Source: Bog-532 sp963830385
GTDB taxonomy: Bacteria; Actinomycetota; Actinomycetes; Streptosporangiales; Streptosporangiaceae
Reading direction: 5' to 3'
Assembly (NCBI GenBank): GCA_963830385.1
Contig: CAWHMD010000005.1
Location: 1 to 64,000 of the forward strand
DNA: 64,000 bases
Positions 49,120 to 57,078 of the stretch are shown here, piece after piece (position 1 is the stretch's first letter; the number at the start of each line of letters is the position of its first letter). A program made the translations under genes and the position numbers. The notes under the pieces were generated by a model. That model had not been told where the DNA came from. It did no database searches and saw only the letters and a program-made list of their open reading frames with translations.

Positions 49120-50623
49120 ATGGCTACTCACCTGCGCTGCCTGGTCACCGGGGCTACGGGGTACATCGGCAGCCGGCTGGTGCCCGAGCTGCTCGCGGCC
49201 GGCTACACCGTCCGCTGCATGGCCCGCGATCCCGGCAAGCTGGCCAGGGCCCTGGTCCGGTGACGTCGAGGTGGCCCGGGCGGACGTGACCGACGCGGCC
49301 GCGCTCGGCGACGCCCTGGCCGGGTGCGACGTGGCCTATTACCTCATCCACTCGCTCGGCACCGGGCGGTCGTTCGAGCAGCGCGACCGGGCCGCGGCCC
49401 GGTCGTTCGCGGACGCGGCCCGCGAGGCCGGGGTGGGCCGCATCGTCTACCTGGGCGGCATGATCTCCGGCGAGCACGGCGACCTGTCGCCGCACCTGCG
49501 GTCCCGGGGCGAGGTCGGGGACATCCTGCTGGACAGCGGCGTGCCGACCGTGGCGCTGCAGGCGGCCGTGATCATCGGGAGCGGGTCGGCGTCGTTCGAG
49601 ATGCTCCGGTACCTGACCGACCGGCTGCCCGCGATGATCACCCCCAAGTGGGTGGAGACCCGGATCCAGCCGCTCGCCGTCCGCGACGTGCTGCACTACC
49701 TGGCCGGCGCGGCCCGGCTGCCGGCCGAGGTGAACCGCCGGTTCGACATCGGCGGGCCGGACGTGGTCAGCTACGCGGAGATGATGCGGCGCTACGCGGC
49801 GGTGGCCCAGCTGACACCGCGGCTGCTGATCCCGGTGCCGGTGCTCACCCCGGCGCTGTCCTCGCACTGGATCGGGCTGGTCACCCCGGTGCCGCCCGGC
49901 CTGGCCAAGCCGCTGATCGAGTCGCTGCGGGTGGAGGTGGTGGCCGCCGACCACGACATCGAGCAGTACATACCGGACCCGCCCGGGGGGCTGCTGGGGC
50001 TGGACCGGGCCATCGAGCTGGCGCTGGCGCACACCCGCGCGGGCGACGTGTCCACCAGCTGGTCGCCGGCGGGAACGCCGGAGGCCCCGAGCGACCCGCT
50101 GCCGAGCGATCCGGACTGGGCGGGCGGCTCGCTCTACGTGGACGAGCGGACCAGCGTGGTCGACGCCTCCCCGGACGCGCTGTGGCGGGTCATCGAAGGG
50201 ATCGGCGGGACCACCGGCTGGTACTCGTTCGGCACCGCGTGGGCGGCCCGGGGGGTGGTGGACCGGCTGCTGGGCGGGGCCGGGCTGCGGCGCGGCCGCC
50301 GGGACCCGGTGCACCTGCGGCCGGGTGACCCGCTCGACTTCTGGCGGGTCGAGACGGTCACGCCGGGCGAGCTGCTGCGGCTGCGGGCGGAGATGAAGCT
50401 GCCCGGGCTGGCCTGGCTGGAGCTGCACGCGGGCAAGGACGCCGACGGCCGGACCAGCTACCGCCAGCGGGTCATCTTCCAGCCGCGCGGCCTGGCCGGG
50501 CACGCCTACTGGCGGTCGGTCTCACCGCTCCACGGCGTCGTGTTCGGCGGCATGCTGCGCAACATCACCGCCGCCGCGGAAAAGGCCGGCACCCCGACCC
50601 GGTTCGAGCAGCAGGCGTCCTGA
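49120..50623 (+). pseudogene. SDR-type epimerase with C-terminal DUF2867, one-base frameshift
   Basis: The first 47 codons (MATHLRCLVTGATGYIGSRLV, then GYTVRCMARDPGKLARA) hold the dinucleotide motif GATGYIG and stop at 49263. The rest (WSGDVEVARADVTDAAALGDAL, YLIHSLGTGRSFEQRD, GRIVYLGGMI, then the DUF2867 part SLYVDERTSVVDASPDALW and GMLRNITAAAEKA) is in the +1 frame. Removing one C from the CCC near 49253 would join them (LARAWSGDVEV). The two-domain order is the usual YbjT-like protein of actinobacteria. It may be a mutated gene or a base-calling error. Confidence 0.83.
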
Positions 50624-50689
50624 CCCAGCTGGTTGCCGGGCGTGTTGCCCGGATGGGCCCGCGCGGCGTCGCACACTCACGTTTTGGCC

Positions 50690-50695
50690 TAACGT
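50690..50695 (+). promoter_or_regulatory. -10 element TAACGT, leaderless start
   Basis: TAACGT is 7 nt before the ATG at 50703. Confidence 0.5.
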
Positions 50696-50702
50696 GATCG
50701 CC

Positions 50703-51494
50703 ATGAACCGGCCCTTCGAGGTGATCTGCGAGATCGAGCCCCCCACCGGGCCTGACCTCAAGCACGCCCGTCATCAGATCGGGGTTCTCAGCCCGGTCGC
50801 CGATGCCTTCCTGATCCCGGACAACCACATCGGCCGCGCGACCGTATCCAGCATCGCGGTCGCGCACGAGGTACAGGCCATGGGCGGGAACACCATCGCC
50901 TGCCTCAACTCCAGGGACCGCAACCTGCTGGGATTCCGCCGGGACCTGCTCACCGCCGCCGCCTACGGCGTCAGCCAGTTCCTGTTCGTCTACGGCGACA
51001 AGCCCAGCTCAGGCGGGCGCACCAGCGACCTGACCGTCCGCTCGATGATCGACGAAGCCCGGAACTGCTCCACCGACCCGGTGTTCACCGGCGTCCCCCC
51101 GTGGCGGATCGGGGCCGCCGCCTCACCACGGCCCCTGCCCCGCTGGAAACAATCCGCCGACTTCCTGTTGACCCAGGTCAGCTACTCGGCCGAGGCCCAG
51201 CTACGCTGGCGCGACGCCAACCCCGTGGACATCCCGGTCTACGCGGGCGTCATGGTCCTGGCCAGCGCCCAGATGGCCCGCCGCCTCGCCGCCTCCATCC
51301 CCGACATCGACATCCCCCGCCGGCTCATCGACCAGGTCGCCGCCGACAAGGCCGCCGGGGTAGACGCCGCCTGTGAGCAGATCCGCCAGCTCCGCGACAG
51401 CGGAGCGTTCCACGGCGTCCACCTGGTCCCCGTGGGCCGGTACCGGGAAGTCTCAGCCCGCCTCGAACTCAGCGGGACTCGGCGGCGCGCTTGA
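50703..51494 (+). CDS. methylenetetrahydrofolate reductase family protein
   Basis: A 263-residue TIM-barrel flavoprotein. It has FEVICEIEPPTGPDLKHARHQI at the start (catalytic Glu in CEIEPP), DAFLIPDNHIGRATVS, MGGNTIACLNSRDRN and FLFVYGDKPSSGGRTSDLTVRSM. Homologues reduce 5,10-methylene-THF to 5-methyl-THF for methionine synthesis. This one is shorter and more divergent than MetF, so a related flavin or F420 activity is possible. ATG at 50703 fits the leaderless -10; a GTG at 50694 is an alternative. It overlaps the convergent SRPBCC gene by 26 bp. Confidence 0.78.
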   Translation: MNRPFEVICEIEPPTGPDLKHARHQIGVLSPVADAFLIPDNHIGRATVSSIAVAHEVQAMGGNTIACLNSRDRNLLGFRRDLLTAAAYGVSQFLFVYGDKPSSGGRTSDLTVRSMIDEARNCSTDPVFTGVPPWRIGAAASPRPLPRWKQSADFLLTQVSYSAEAQLRWRDANPVDIPVYAGVMVLASAQMARRLAASIPDIDIPRRLIDQVAADKAAGVDAACEQIRQLRDSGAFHGVHLVPVGRYREVSARLELSGTRRRA

Positions 51495-51933
51495 TGGCGG
51501 CCAGCGTGACCGGGATGCCGCCATGCGCGGCGCTGGTGCGCTCGGCGATCTGGGCCTCGGCGTCGTCGCCGTAGCGGCCGTGGAAGCCCTCGATGCCTTT
51601 GGGGAGGAAGTTCCAGCTCTCGGTGAGCTCGGTGCCGCCGTCGGCCGGGGTGAAGGTATAGCCCCAGCGGACCCAGCCGTTGTTGACCTCGAACGCGAAC
51701 TCGCGGCCGGGGTCGGCCACCACCACCTGGGAACGGGTCTCCCAGGTGCGTTCGGGGGTCTGGTTGCGGCCGGTGAACCAGGCGCCCGCGCGCGGGCCGC
51801 CGCCATCGTCCCACCAGCAGGCCTGGCAGATCGGGCTCCACTCCCCCATCCGGGTCACGTCCGAGACCAGGTCATAGAGCCGGTCCGGCGGGCAAGCGAC
51901 CAGGATCGACTCGCGGTAACTGAGCTCGCTCAT
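51469..51933 (-). CDS. SRPBCC (START-like) domain protein
   Basis: A 154-residue helix-grip protein (residues about 5-140). It opens SYRESILVACPPDRLYDLVSDVTRMGEW, and has a central Trp-rich strand region (WFTGRNQTPERTWETRSQV, WVRWGYTFTPADGGTELTESW). The fold has a hydrophobic cavity and is used by polyketide cyclases, binding proteins and immunity-type proteins. A CxxCWW segment (PICQACWW) is unusual. ATG 51933; a CATACT hexamer 7 nt upstream is a weak leaderless -10. The membrane protein upstream on the same strand reads 62 bp into it. Confidence 0.82.
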   Translation of the reverse strand: MSELSYRESILVACPPDRLYDLVSDVTRMGEWSPICQACWWDDGGGPRAGAWFTGRNQTPERTWETRSQVVVADPGREFAFEVNNGWVRWGYTFTPADGGTELTESWNFLPKGIEGFHGRYGDDAEAQIAERTSAAHGGIPVTLAAIKRAAESR

Positions 51934-53191
51934 GAGGCTCAGTATGGCTGTCAGGGCCGGGGCGGTCGCCGGCGGGCTGAGCCGGCGGGCTGAGGAGGCC
52001 GGTCCCGAGATGGGGGCTGGGGCGGTCCTGCCCGGCGATCTCCGGCGGGCTGAGGGGGTCCGGGTTCCGCCCGTCCGGGACCCGGCCACGGCCGGGCCGG
52101 ATCGGCGGGATCGGCTCGCCGCCGTAGACCCGCGGGCCCGACCACAGGGCCTGCACCGCGTCGACCGCGCCGGCCAGCAGGTAGGCGGATTGCTCGTAGT
52201 TGAGCCGCCAGCCGACGAAATCCGGCCAGGCGTCGGCCGGGTCCCGCTCCAGCGGGAAGTCGACCTCCTTCAGCCGCTGGACCGCCGTCACGAACTCCTC
52301 ATAGGTCAAGGTGATCTGCCCGTTCGGGTCGGCTTCGTCCGGGACGTCGAAGCCCATGGCCTGGGCGACCCGCCGGAAACACTCCAGGCCGCTGCGCAGG
52401 CACAACCGGGCGGGCACCACCGGCGCGGTCTTCGGGGACAGCGCCAGGAACATGGCGGCCGAGTCCATGACCGCCAGCAGCGCGGTGACCCAGGACGACA
52501 ACGGCCGGGGCGACCGGAACCGGACCAGGGTCAGGTAGGTGGTGTGGCTCTCGGCCACGTCGGCCGCCCACCGTTCCCACTGGGCGTACAGGTCGGGCAT
52601 GGTGTCGATGGTCGACACCCCCGAACCCAGCGCGTAGTGGGTGCGGGCCAGCAGCTCCGGGCCCCAGGACGGCACCCCGGCCCGGGCGTTCAGCAGCGCG
52701 ACGTCGGTCTCGCGGCGGTTGAAGGCCCCGTACAGGGTGGGCAGGTAGGCGATCTGCAGGGTGAGGACGACCAGCCCGGTGCCGGCGGCCAGGAACACCA
52801 TCACCGACGGCACCGTGCCCGGCGGCACGTCGAAGCCCAGCGTGAACAGGGACGATCCGGCCGTGATGAAGGCGGCCGTGACGCCGCGGGACTCGAACGG
52901 CCACAGCAGCAGCGAGAAGCCCAGGTAGACCACGACCAGCCAGATCGCGAGCTGGCCGAGCAGGATCGCGGCACCCTGGGTAGCCAGCACCCGGTCGCGG
53001 CGGCGGAAGTCATGGATGTGCCGGATCACCATCTGGTACGAGCTGTTGACGCAGCGGTCGGCGATCCGGGTCAGCCGACTGGCCACCTGCCGGGGCACGA
53101 TCAGCGCCCCGATCACGCTGCACCAGACGATCACCACCAGCGAGCCGCCCGCCACCGCGGCGATCACCCTGCCCCAGACCGGGACCACCAT
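51872..53191 (-). CDS. membrane protein with channel-like core, unknown function
   Basis: A 439-residue protein with about four hydrophobic helices (residues 5-32, 72-98, 104-120 as a re-entrant candidate, 128-152). Between the second and last helix lies SSLFTLGFDVPPG. The helix-loop-TLGF-helix order recalls the pore of two-helix ion channels. The C-terminal cytoplasmic part (about 160-360) is helical with NRRETDVALLNARAG and a WER.AADVAESH block. The last ~75 residues are Pro/Arg-rich and overlap the SRPBCC start, so may be run-on. AGGAG precedes ATG 53191. Confidence 0.65.
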   Translation of the reverse strand: MVVPVWGRVIAAVAGGSLVVIVWCSVIGALIVPRQVASRLTRIADRCVNSSYQMVIRHIHDFRRRDRVLATQGAAILLGQLAIWLVVVYLGFSLLLWPFESRGVTAAFITAGSSLFTLGFDVPPGTVPSVMVFLAAGTGLVVLTLQIAYLPTLYGAFNRRETDVALLNARAGVPSWGPELLARTHYALGSGVSTIDTMPDLYAQWERWAADVAESHTTYLTLVRFRSPRPLSSWVTALLAVMDSAAMFLALSPKTAPVVPARLCLRSGLECFRRVAQAMGFDVPDEADPNGQITLTYEEFVTAVQRLKEVDFPLERDPADAWPDFVGWRLNYEQSAYLLAGAVDAVQALWSGPRVYGGEPIPPIRPGRGRVPDGRNPDPLSPPEIAGQDRPSPHLGTGLLSPPAQPAGDRPGPDSHTEPHERAQLPRVDPGRLPAGPAL

Positions 53192-53243
53192 ACGTTCTCC
53201 TGGTTGATCGGCGCGATATGACCCTACCGTGCCACGTTCGGCA

Positions 53244-54710
53244 TCACGGCGGGTCGTTGAGGGCGGCGCACAGCCGGGCCACCGCGCCGCTGAACGCGTG
53301 CTCGGGCGGCGAGCCGTACCCGACCACCAGCGCCTGGCGGCCGGGGCGCCCGGGTGGCGCGGCGGCCGCGCGGTACACGGCCAGCCCGTCGACGTCCAGG
53401 CCGCGGGCGGCCGCCCGGCCGGTCACGTGCTCCTCGGTCAGGCCCGGCGGCAGCTCGCAGAGCGCGTGCAACCCGGCCGCGATGCCGGTCACCCGGACCC
53501 GGGGCGCCTCGCGGCCGAGCGCCGCGGCCAGCCGGTCGCGGCGGCGGCGATAGGCCAGCCGGGACCGCCGGATGTGCCGGTCGTAGCCGCCCGAGGCGAT
53601 GAACTCGGCCAGCGTCAGCTGGTCCAGGCGGCTGCCCGGCCCGGCCGCCAGCTCCCGGGCCGCGGCGACCTCCCGGGCCAGCGGCGCGGGCAGCACCAGC
53701 CAGCCGAGCCGGAACGCGGGGGCCAGGGGTTTGCTGGCCGATCCGGCGTACACCACGTGCTCGGGGGCCAGCGCCTGGACCGCGCCGACCGGCTGCCGGT
53801 CATAGCGGAACTCCCCGTCGTAGTCGTCCTCGATGACGAGGCCGCCGGTGTCGCGGGCCCACTCCACCAGTTCGGTGCGGCGGCCGGGGCCCAGTGCGGC
53901 GCCGAGCGGGAACTGGTGGGCGGGGGTGACCAGGATGGCGCTGGCCCGGCCGGCCTGGCTGACCACCGCCCCGTCGCCGTCCACCGGCAGCGGGGCCAGC
54001 CGCAGCCCGGCCGCGACGGCGGTGGCCCGGGCGCTGGGCAGTCCGTACTCCTCGACCGCGAGCGTGGTCGCGCCGCGCGCCCGCAGTACCCCGGTCAGCA
54101 GCGCCAGCCCGTCGGCGAAGCCGTCGCATACCACGATCCGGTCCGGGTCGGCCCGCACCCCGCGGGCCCGGGCCAGGTAGCTGGCCAGTACCGCGCGCAG
54201 CTCCGGGCGGCCCTGGGGATGGCCGTAGCCGAGAGCCTGGCTGGGTGCGGCGCTGAACGCGCGCCGGGCCGCCGCCAGCCAGGCCGCCCGCGGGAAGGCG
54301 GACAGGTCCGGCGAGCCTGCCTTGAGCGTGTAGCGCGGCGGCCGGGCGTCTTGCGGGCCGGGCGGGGCCGCGGCCACGTCCGGGCGAACGGCCGGGCGGG
54401 AGCGAGCAGCCGGCCCGGGGAGCCGGGCGACCCGGTCGGCGACCCGGGTGCCCGAGCCCTGGCGCGCGGCCAGCCAGCCCTCGGCCACCAGCTGGCCGTA
54501 GGCCTCGGCCACGGTATTGCGGGCCACGCCCAGGTCGGTGGCGAGCGCCCGGGAGGACGGCAGCCGGGTGCCGGGTCCGAGCCGCCCGGTCCGGACCGCG
54601 TCCCGTAGCGCCGCCTCCAGCCGGGCCCGGATGCCGTGACCCGTCCGGCTCGCCTCCCGGTTCAGGTCCAGGTGCAGGTCGACACCCGAAGTGGCCCAAC
54701 CTTTTTCCAT
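53244..54710 (-). CDS. MocR-type GntR regulator / aminotransferase-like protein
   Basis: A 488-residue two-domain regulator. The GntR winged HTH (residues about 20-90) has LEAALRDAVRTGRLGPGTRLPSSRALATDLGVARNTV in outline. The PLP-dependent class I aminotransferase-like domain (about 120-488) has the PLP Lys in YAGSASKPLAPAFRLGW and Asp in VIEDDYDGEFRYD. MocR proteins sense PLP or amino compounds and often control a divergent gene. It is divergent from the AhpD-like gene, 46 bp between starts, and its own start codon sits in a palindrome. Confidence 0.9.
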   Translation of the reverse strand: MEKGWATSGVDLHLDLNREASRTGHGIRARLEAALRDAVRTGRLGPGTRLPSSRALATDLGVARNTVAEAYGQLVAEGWLAARQGSGTRVADRVARLPGPAARSRPAVRPDVAAAPPGPQDARPPRYTLKAGSPDLSAFPRAAWLAAARRAFSAAPSQALGYGHPQGRPELRAVLASYLARARGVRADPDRIVVCDGFADGLALLTGVLRARGATTLAVEEYGLPSARATAVAAGLRLAPLPVDGDGAVVSQAGRASAILVTPAHQFPLGAALGPGRRTELVEWARDTGGLVIEDDYDGEFRYDRQPVGAVQALAPEHVVYAGSASKPLAPAFRLGWLVLPAPLAREVAAARELAAGPGSRLDQLTLAEFIASGGYDRHIRRSRLAYRRRRDRLAAALGREAPRVRVTGIAAGLHALCELPPGLTEEHVTGRAAARGLDVDGLAVYRAAAAPPGRPGRQALVVGYGSPPEHAFSGAVARLCAALNDPP

Positions 54711-54719
54711 AAAAATGGA
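54706..54719. promoter_or_regulatory. palindrome TCCAT-N4-ATGGA over the MocR start
   Basis: TCCAT (54706-54710) and ATGGA (54715-54719) are separated by AAAA and cover the MocR ATG. It could be an autoregulatory operator in the 46-bp divergent gap. Confidence 0.4.
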
Positions 54720-54744
54720 CCTTACTCTTGGGCCGGTTGGCTTC

Positions 54745-54750
54745 TAGCGT
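54745..54750 (+). promoter_or_regulatory. -10 element TAGCGT, leaderless start
   Basis: TAGCGT is 6 nt before the ATG at 54757. A GGAGG sequence lies only 1 nt from the ATG, too close for ribosome binding. Confidence 0.5.
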
Positions 54751-54756
54751 GGAGGC

Positions 54757-55248
54757 ATGACGAACACCGAAACCACCACCCAGATCCCGGTCCGGCTGGA
54801 CTTCGACACCCACGCGGCGGGCTTCTCCCGGGCCATGAGCCACCTCGACCGGGCCGCGATCAAGGAGCTCGACCGGGTCGACTTCGACGCCAGGCTGCGC
54901 GAACTCGTCCGGGTCCGGGCCTCCCAGATCAACGGCTGCGCCTACTGCATCGACATGCACACCAAGGACGCGCGCGCGATCGGCGAGACCGAGCAGCGCC
55001 TGTACGCGCTGCCCGCCTGGCGGGAGACCCCGTACTTCAGCGAGCGGGAACGGGCCGCGCTGGCGTTCACCGAGTCGGTCACCCTGCTGGCCGGTGAGCA
55101 CGTCCCGGCCAGCGACTACGACGCGGTGGCGGCGCAGTTCAGCCCGGACGAGGTGGCCGCGCTGGTCAGCCTGATCGTGACCATCAACGCCTGGAACGCG
55201 ATCAGCGTCGCCACCCGCGCCTGGGAGCCGGGGACGTATCAGCCCTGA
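54757..55248 (+). CDS. carboxymuconolactone decarboxylase / AhpD-like protein
   Basis: A 163-residue protein with the AhpD fold. The CxxC active site is in INGCAYCIDMHTKDARAIGE, preceded by LRELVRVRASQ. The rest is helical. Such proteins reduce peroxides with a thiol partner, or are carboxymuconolactone decarboxylases; the CxxC with downstream His favours the peroxidase type. Divergent MocR is the likely regulator. Its stop overlaps the end of the convergent decayed SRPBCC-YCII gene. Confidence 0.88.
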   Translation: MTNTETTTQIPVRLDFDTHAAGFSRAMSHLDRAAIKELDRVDFDARLRELVRVRASQINGCAYCIDMHTKDARAIGETEQRLYALPAWRETPYFSERERAALAFTESVTLLAGEHVPASDYDAVAAQFSPDEVAALVSLIVTINAWNAISVATRAWEPGTYQP

Positions 55249-55822
55249 GTGAGCATGACCTTCCAGGGGCGGACCGACACGTCGAGGAACCCGCTGGCCA
55301 CCGAGGCGTCATCCTCCGTGGCCAGGCGGCGGGCCTGGTCCAGCTGGTTCGCACCGGGCAGCCGCAGGACGGTCATCCCGGCGCCGTCCTCGTCGGTCAG
55401 CGGGCCGGCCGGGCCGGTGCAGCAGCGCCACCCAGGTCTCGCCGGCCGGGTCCGGCTCGCCGCCGGGCGGGGGCAGCAGGGTGGCGAAGTAGCCGCCGTA
55501 GCGGCCGAGCACCACCGGCCAGCCCTCGTCGTACTCGGCCCGGGCGGCGGCCGGGTCGTCGAAGCTTTCCCAGCCGCGGTGGACCAGCGTGACCAGGGTC
55601 TGCCCGGCCGCGGGGCCGGCCGGGGCGAAGGTGACCTCGACGTGGCTGGCCCGGTCGGCGGTCTGCCCCGGAATTGGCCAGGGTGACGGTGCCGCCGGCC
55701 CCGTAGACGCTGTGCTCGGTCACCGGCCACCAGCGGCCGATGTCGTCGGTGAAGACCTCGAACGCGGTCGCCGGGTTCGCGTCGACCAGGATCTCCCGGC
55801 GGATGGGCGGGACGGTGCTCAC
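55239..55822 (-). pseudogene. SRPBCC-YCII fusion, two frameshifts and a deletion
   Basis: Three frames must be joined. The first (MSTVPPIRREILVDANPATAFEVF, RWWPVTEHSVYGAGGTVTL) is the SRPBCC start. The second (ADRASHVEVTFAPAG, GWESFDDPAAARAEYDEGW, ETWVALLH) is its end plus the beginning of a YCII-like domain. The third (GPLTDEDGAGMTVLRLPG, then SGFLDVSVRPWKVML) finishes it. Near 55675 about 35 residues expected between GTVTLANSG and ADRASHVEV are missing. The gene is coupled to the ArsR stop (ATGA overlap). ArsR-SRPBCC pairs are common, so this looks like decay of the target gene. Confidence 0.78.
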
Positions 55823-56145
55823 GGGCGGCTCCTGCTCTGGCGGCGGCTGACCTCATCCGCGTACGCCGCCAGCACCGTGTCCCAGGTGGCGGTCAGCCAC
55901 TGCTGAGCGGCGGCCAGGCCGCCGGGGGCCAGCGCGTACAGGTTGCGGGTGCCCGCGCTGCGGTGCTCGATTAGGCCCGCCTCGCTGAGCACCCGCAGGT
56001 GCTTGCTGACGGCCGGGCGGCCCACCGGCAGCCGCTCGGCCAGCCGGCCAACCGGGCTCGGCCCGTCGTGCAGCAACTCCAGGATGCGCCGGCGCACCGG
56101 CTCACCCAGCGCGTCGAACACGGCCTCGGCAGCTTGGTCACTCAT
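55819..56145 (-). CDS. ArsR family transcriptional regulator
   Basis: A 108-residue winged-HTH regulator. The HTH (about residues 10-75) has FDALGEPVRRRILELLHDGPSPVGRLAERLPVGRPAVSKHLRVL in outline. No metal-binding Cys pair is seen, so it belongs to the ArsR branch that accompanies SRPBCC proteins rather than a metal sensor. The start lies 1 bp from a perfect inverted repeat. It follows OsmC by 26 bp on the same strand. The downstream SRPBCC-YCII gene is broken, so the regulator may have lost its partner. Confidence 0.92.
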   Translation of the reverse strand: MSDQAAEAVFDALGEPVRRRILELLHDGPSPVGRLAERLPVGRPAVSKHLRVLSEAGLIEHRSAGTRNLYALAPGGLAAAQQWLTATWDTVLAAYADEVSRRQSRSRP

Positions 56146-56146
56146 C

Positions 56147-56190
56147 AGTAACCGTTACTCTAGAGCAACGGTTACTCGTCAGCAACCGTT
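56147..56190. promoter_or_regulatory. ArsR operator: 10-bp inverted repeat plus third half-site
   Basis: AGTAACCGTT (56147-56156) and AACGGTTACT (56167-56176) form a perfect inverted repeat with a 10-nt spacer. Another AACCGTT half-site is at 56184-56190. The array sits immediately before the ArsR start and overlaps the 3' end of the OsmC gene. Confidence 0.65.
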
Positions 56191-56648
56191 ATCTGCGGGT
56201 CGTGGCGGACCGGGAAGTTGACCGAGGCGGCGATGAAGCAGCGGGCGCTGGCCAGCTCGTGCAGGCGCAGCGCGTCCGCGGTCATGCTCGGCGCCCGCAC
56301 GGTCACCCGGGGCCGCAGCACGACCTCGGTGAGGTGGCCGCCGCCGCCCGCGGTCTCGGCCATGGTGCCGTGGGCGTCGTCGGTGTAGCCGGTCACCACC
56401 ACGCCCGCCTCCGCGCACACGTGCAGGTAGGACAGCAGGTGGCACTGGGACAGGGCGGCGGTCAGCAGCTGTTCGGGGTTCCAGCGGTCACGGTCGCCGT
56501 GAAAGGCCCGGTCCGCGCTGCCGGCGATCGGCGGGCAGCCGGGCGCGCTGACCTCGTGGTCGCGGCCGTAGGCCTTGTAGCCGCTGGTGCCGCGGCCGCG
56601 GTTGCCGGTCCAGGTCACCGTGGTCTGGTAATGGTGGGTCCGGGGCAC
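56172..56648 (-). CDS. OsmC/Ohr family protein
   Basis: A 158-residue OsmC-fold peroxidase. The two redox cysteines are Cys69 (LSQCHLLSYLH) and Cys137 (SARCFIAASVNFP), the conserved pair of the family. The opening THHYQTTVTWTG and the SADRAFHGDRDRWNPEQLL block match. It reduces organic or fatty acid hydroperoxides with a dithiol partner. The MocR/AhpD-like pair nearby has a similar thiol-peroxide theme. Its stop codon lies inside the ArsR operator region. Confidence 0.9.
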   Translation of the reverse strand: MPRTHHYQTTVTWTGNRGRGTSGYKAYGRDHEVSAPGCPPIAGSADRAFHGDRDRWNPEQLLTAALSQCHLLSYLHVCAEAGVVVTGYTDDAHGTMAETAGGGGHLTEVVLRPRVTVRAPSMTADALRLHELASARCFIAASVNFPVRHDPQITVADE

Positions 56649-56651
56649 GGC

Positions 56652-57044
56652 TCAGCCGTCCAGCACGCCGCGCAGGACCTGCGCCTCGCGGCGCAGGCTG
56701 CCGGCCCGGTCGGCGTGGCCGGTCCGCTCGTACTGGCTGGCCGCGGTCTCGCGCTCGCTGACCTCGGCCTCGACGATCTGCCGGACCTCGGCCGGGCTGA
56801 GCGCCCGGCGGGTCACCTCGGTGGCCCCCGCCCCGGCGGCCGCCTTGGCCACGTAGGCGCTGCCGCCCGGCGCCGCGGCGGGCACCCCGGGCGGGTCAGC
56901 CGGGACCGCGCTGGCGTTGCCGATCGCGGCGAGCGCCGAGCGCACCGCGAACGCCGCGAGCACGTCCCGGGTCTTCAGCGCGTCACGCAGCGCCGCCCGC
57001 AGCCGCCCCTCGAGATCGCCAGCCGCCTTGTCATCGGAGTCCAC
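56652..57044 (-). CDS. GatB/YqeY domain-containing protein
   Basis: A 130-residue helical protein of the YqeY type (LEGRLRAALRDALKTRDVLAAFAVRSALAAI, then RALSPAEVRQIVEAEVSERETAASQYERTGHADRAGSLRREAQVL in outline). The family is related to the tail domain of amidotransferase GatB, but the role of free-standing members is unclear. A Gly/Ala/Pro-rich middle (about 50-80) is an insertion. GTG at 57044 is 7 nt after TACCGT (leaderless-type). Ends 3 bp from OsmC. Confidence 0.8.
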   Translation of the reverse strand: MDSDDKAAGDLEGRLRAALRDALKTRDVLAAFAVRSALAAIGNASAVPADPPGVPAAAPGGSAYVAKAAAGAGATEVTRRALSPAEVRQIVEAEVSERETAASQYERTGHADRAGSLRREAQVLRGVLDG

Positions 57045-57051
57045 ACCAGCC

Positions 57052-57057
57052 ACGGTA
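57052..57057 (-). promoter_or_regulatory. -10 element TACCGT, leaderless start
   Basis: TACCGT is 7 nt before the GTG at 57044 on the minus strand. Confidence 0.45.
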
Positions 57058-57078
57058 TCGCCGCCCGGGCGCTGGCGG

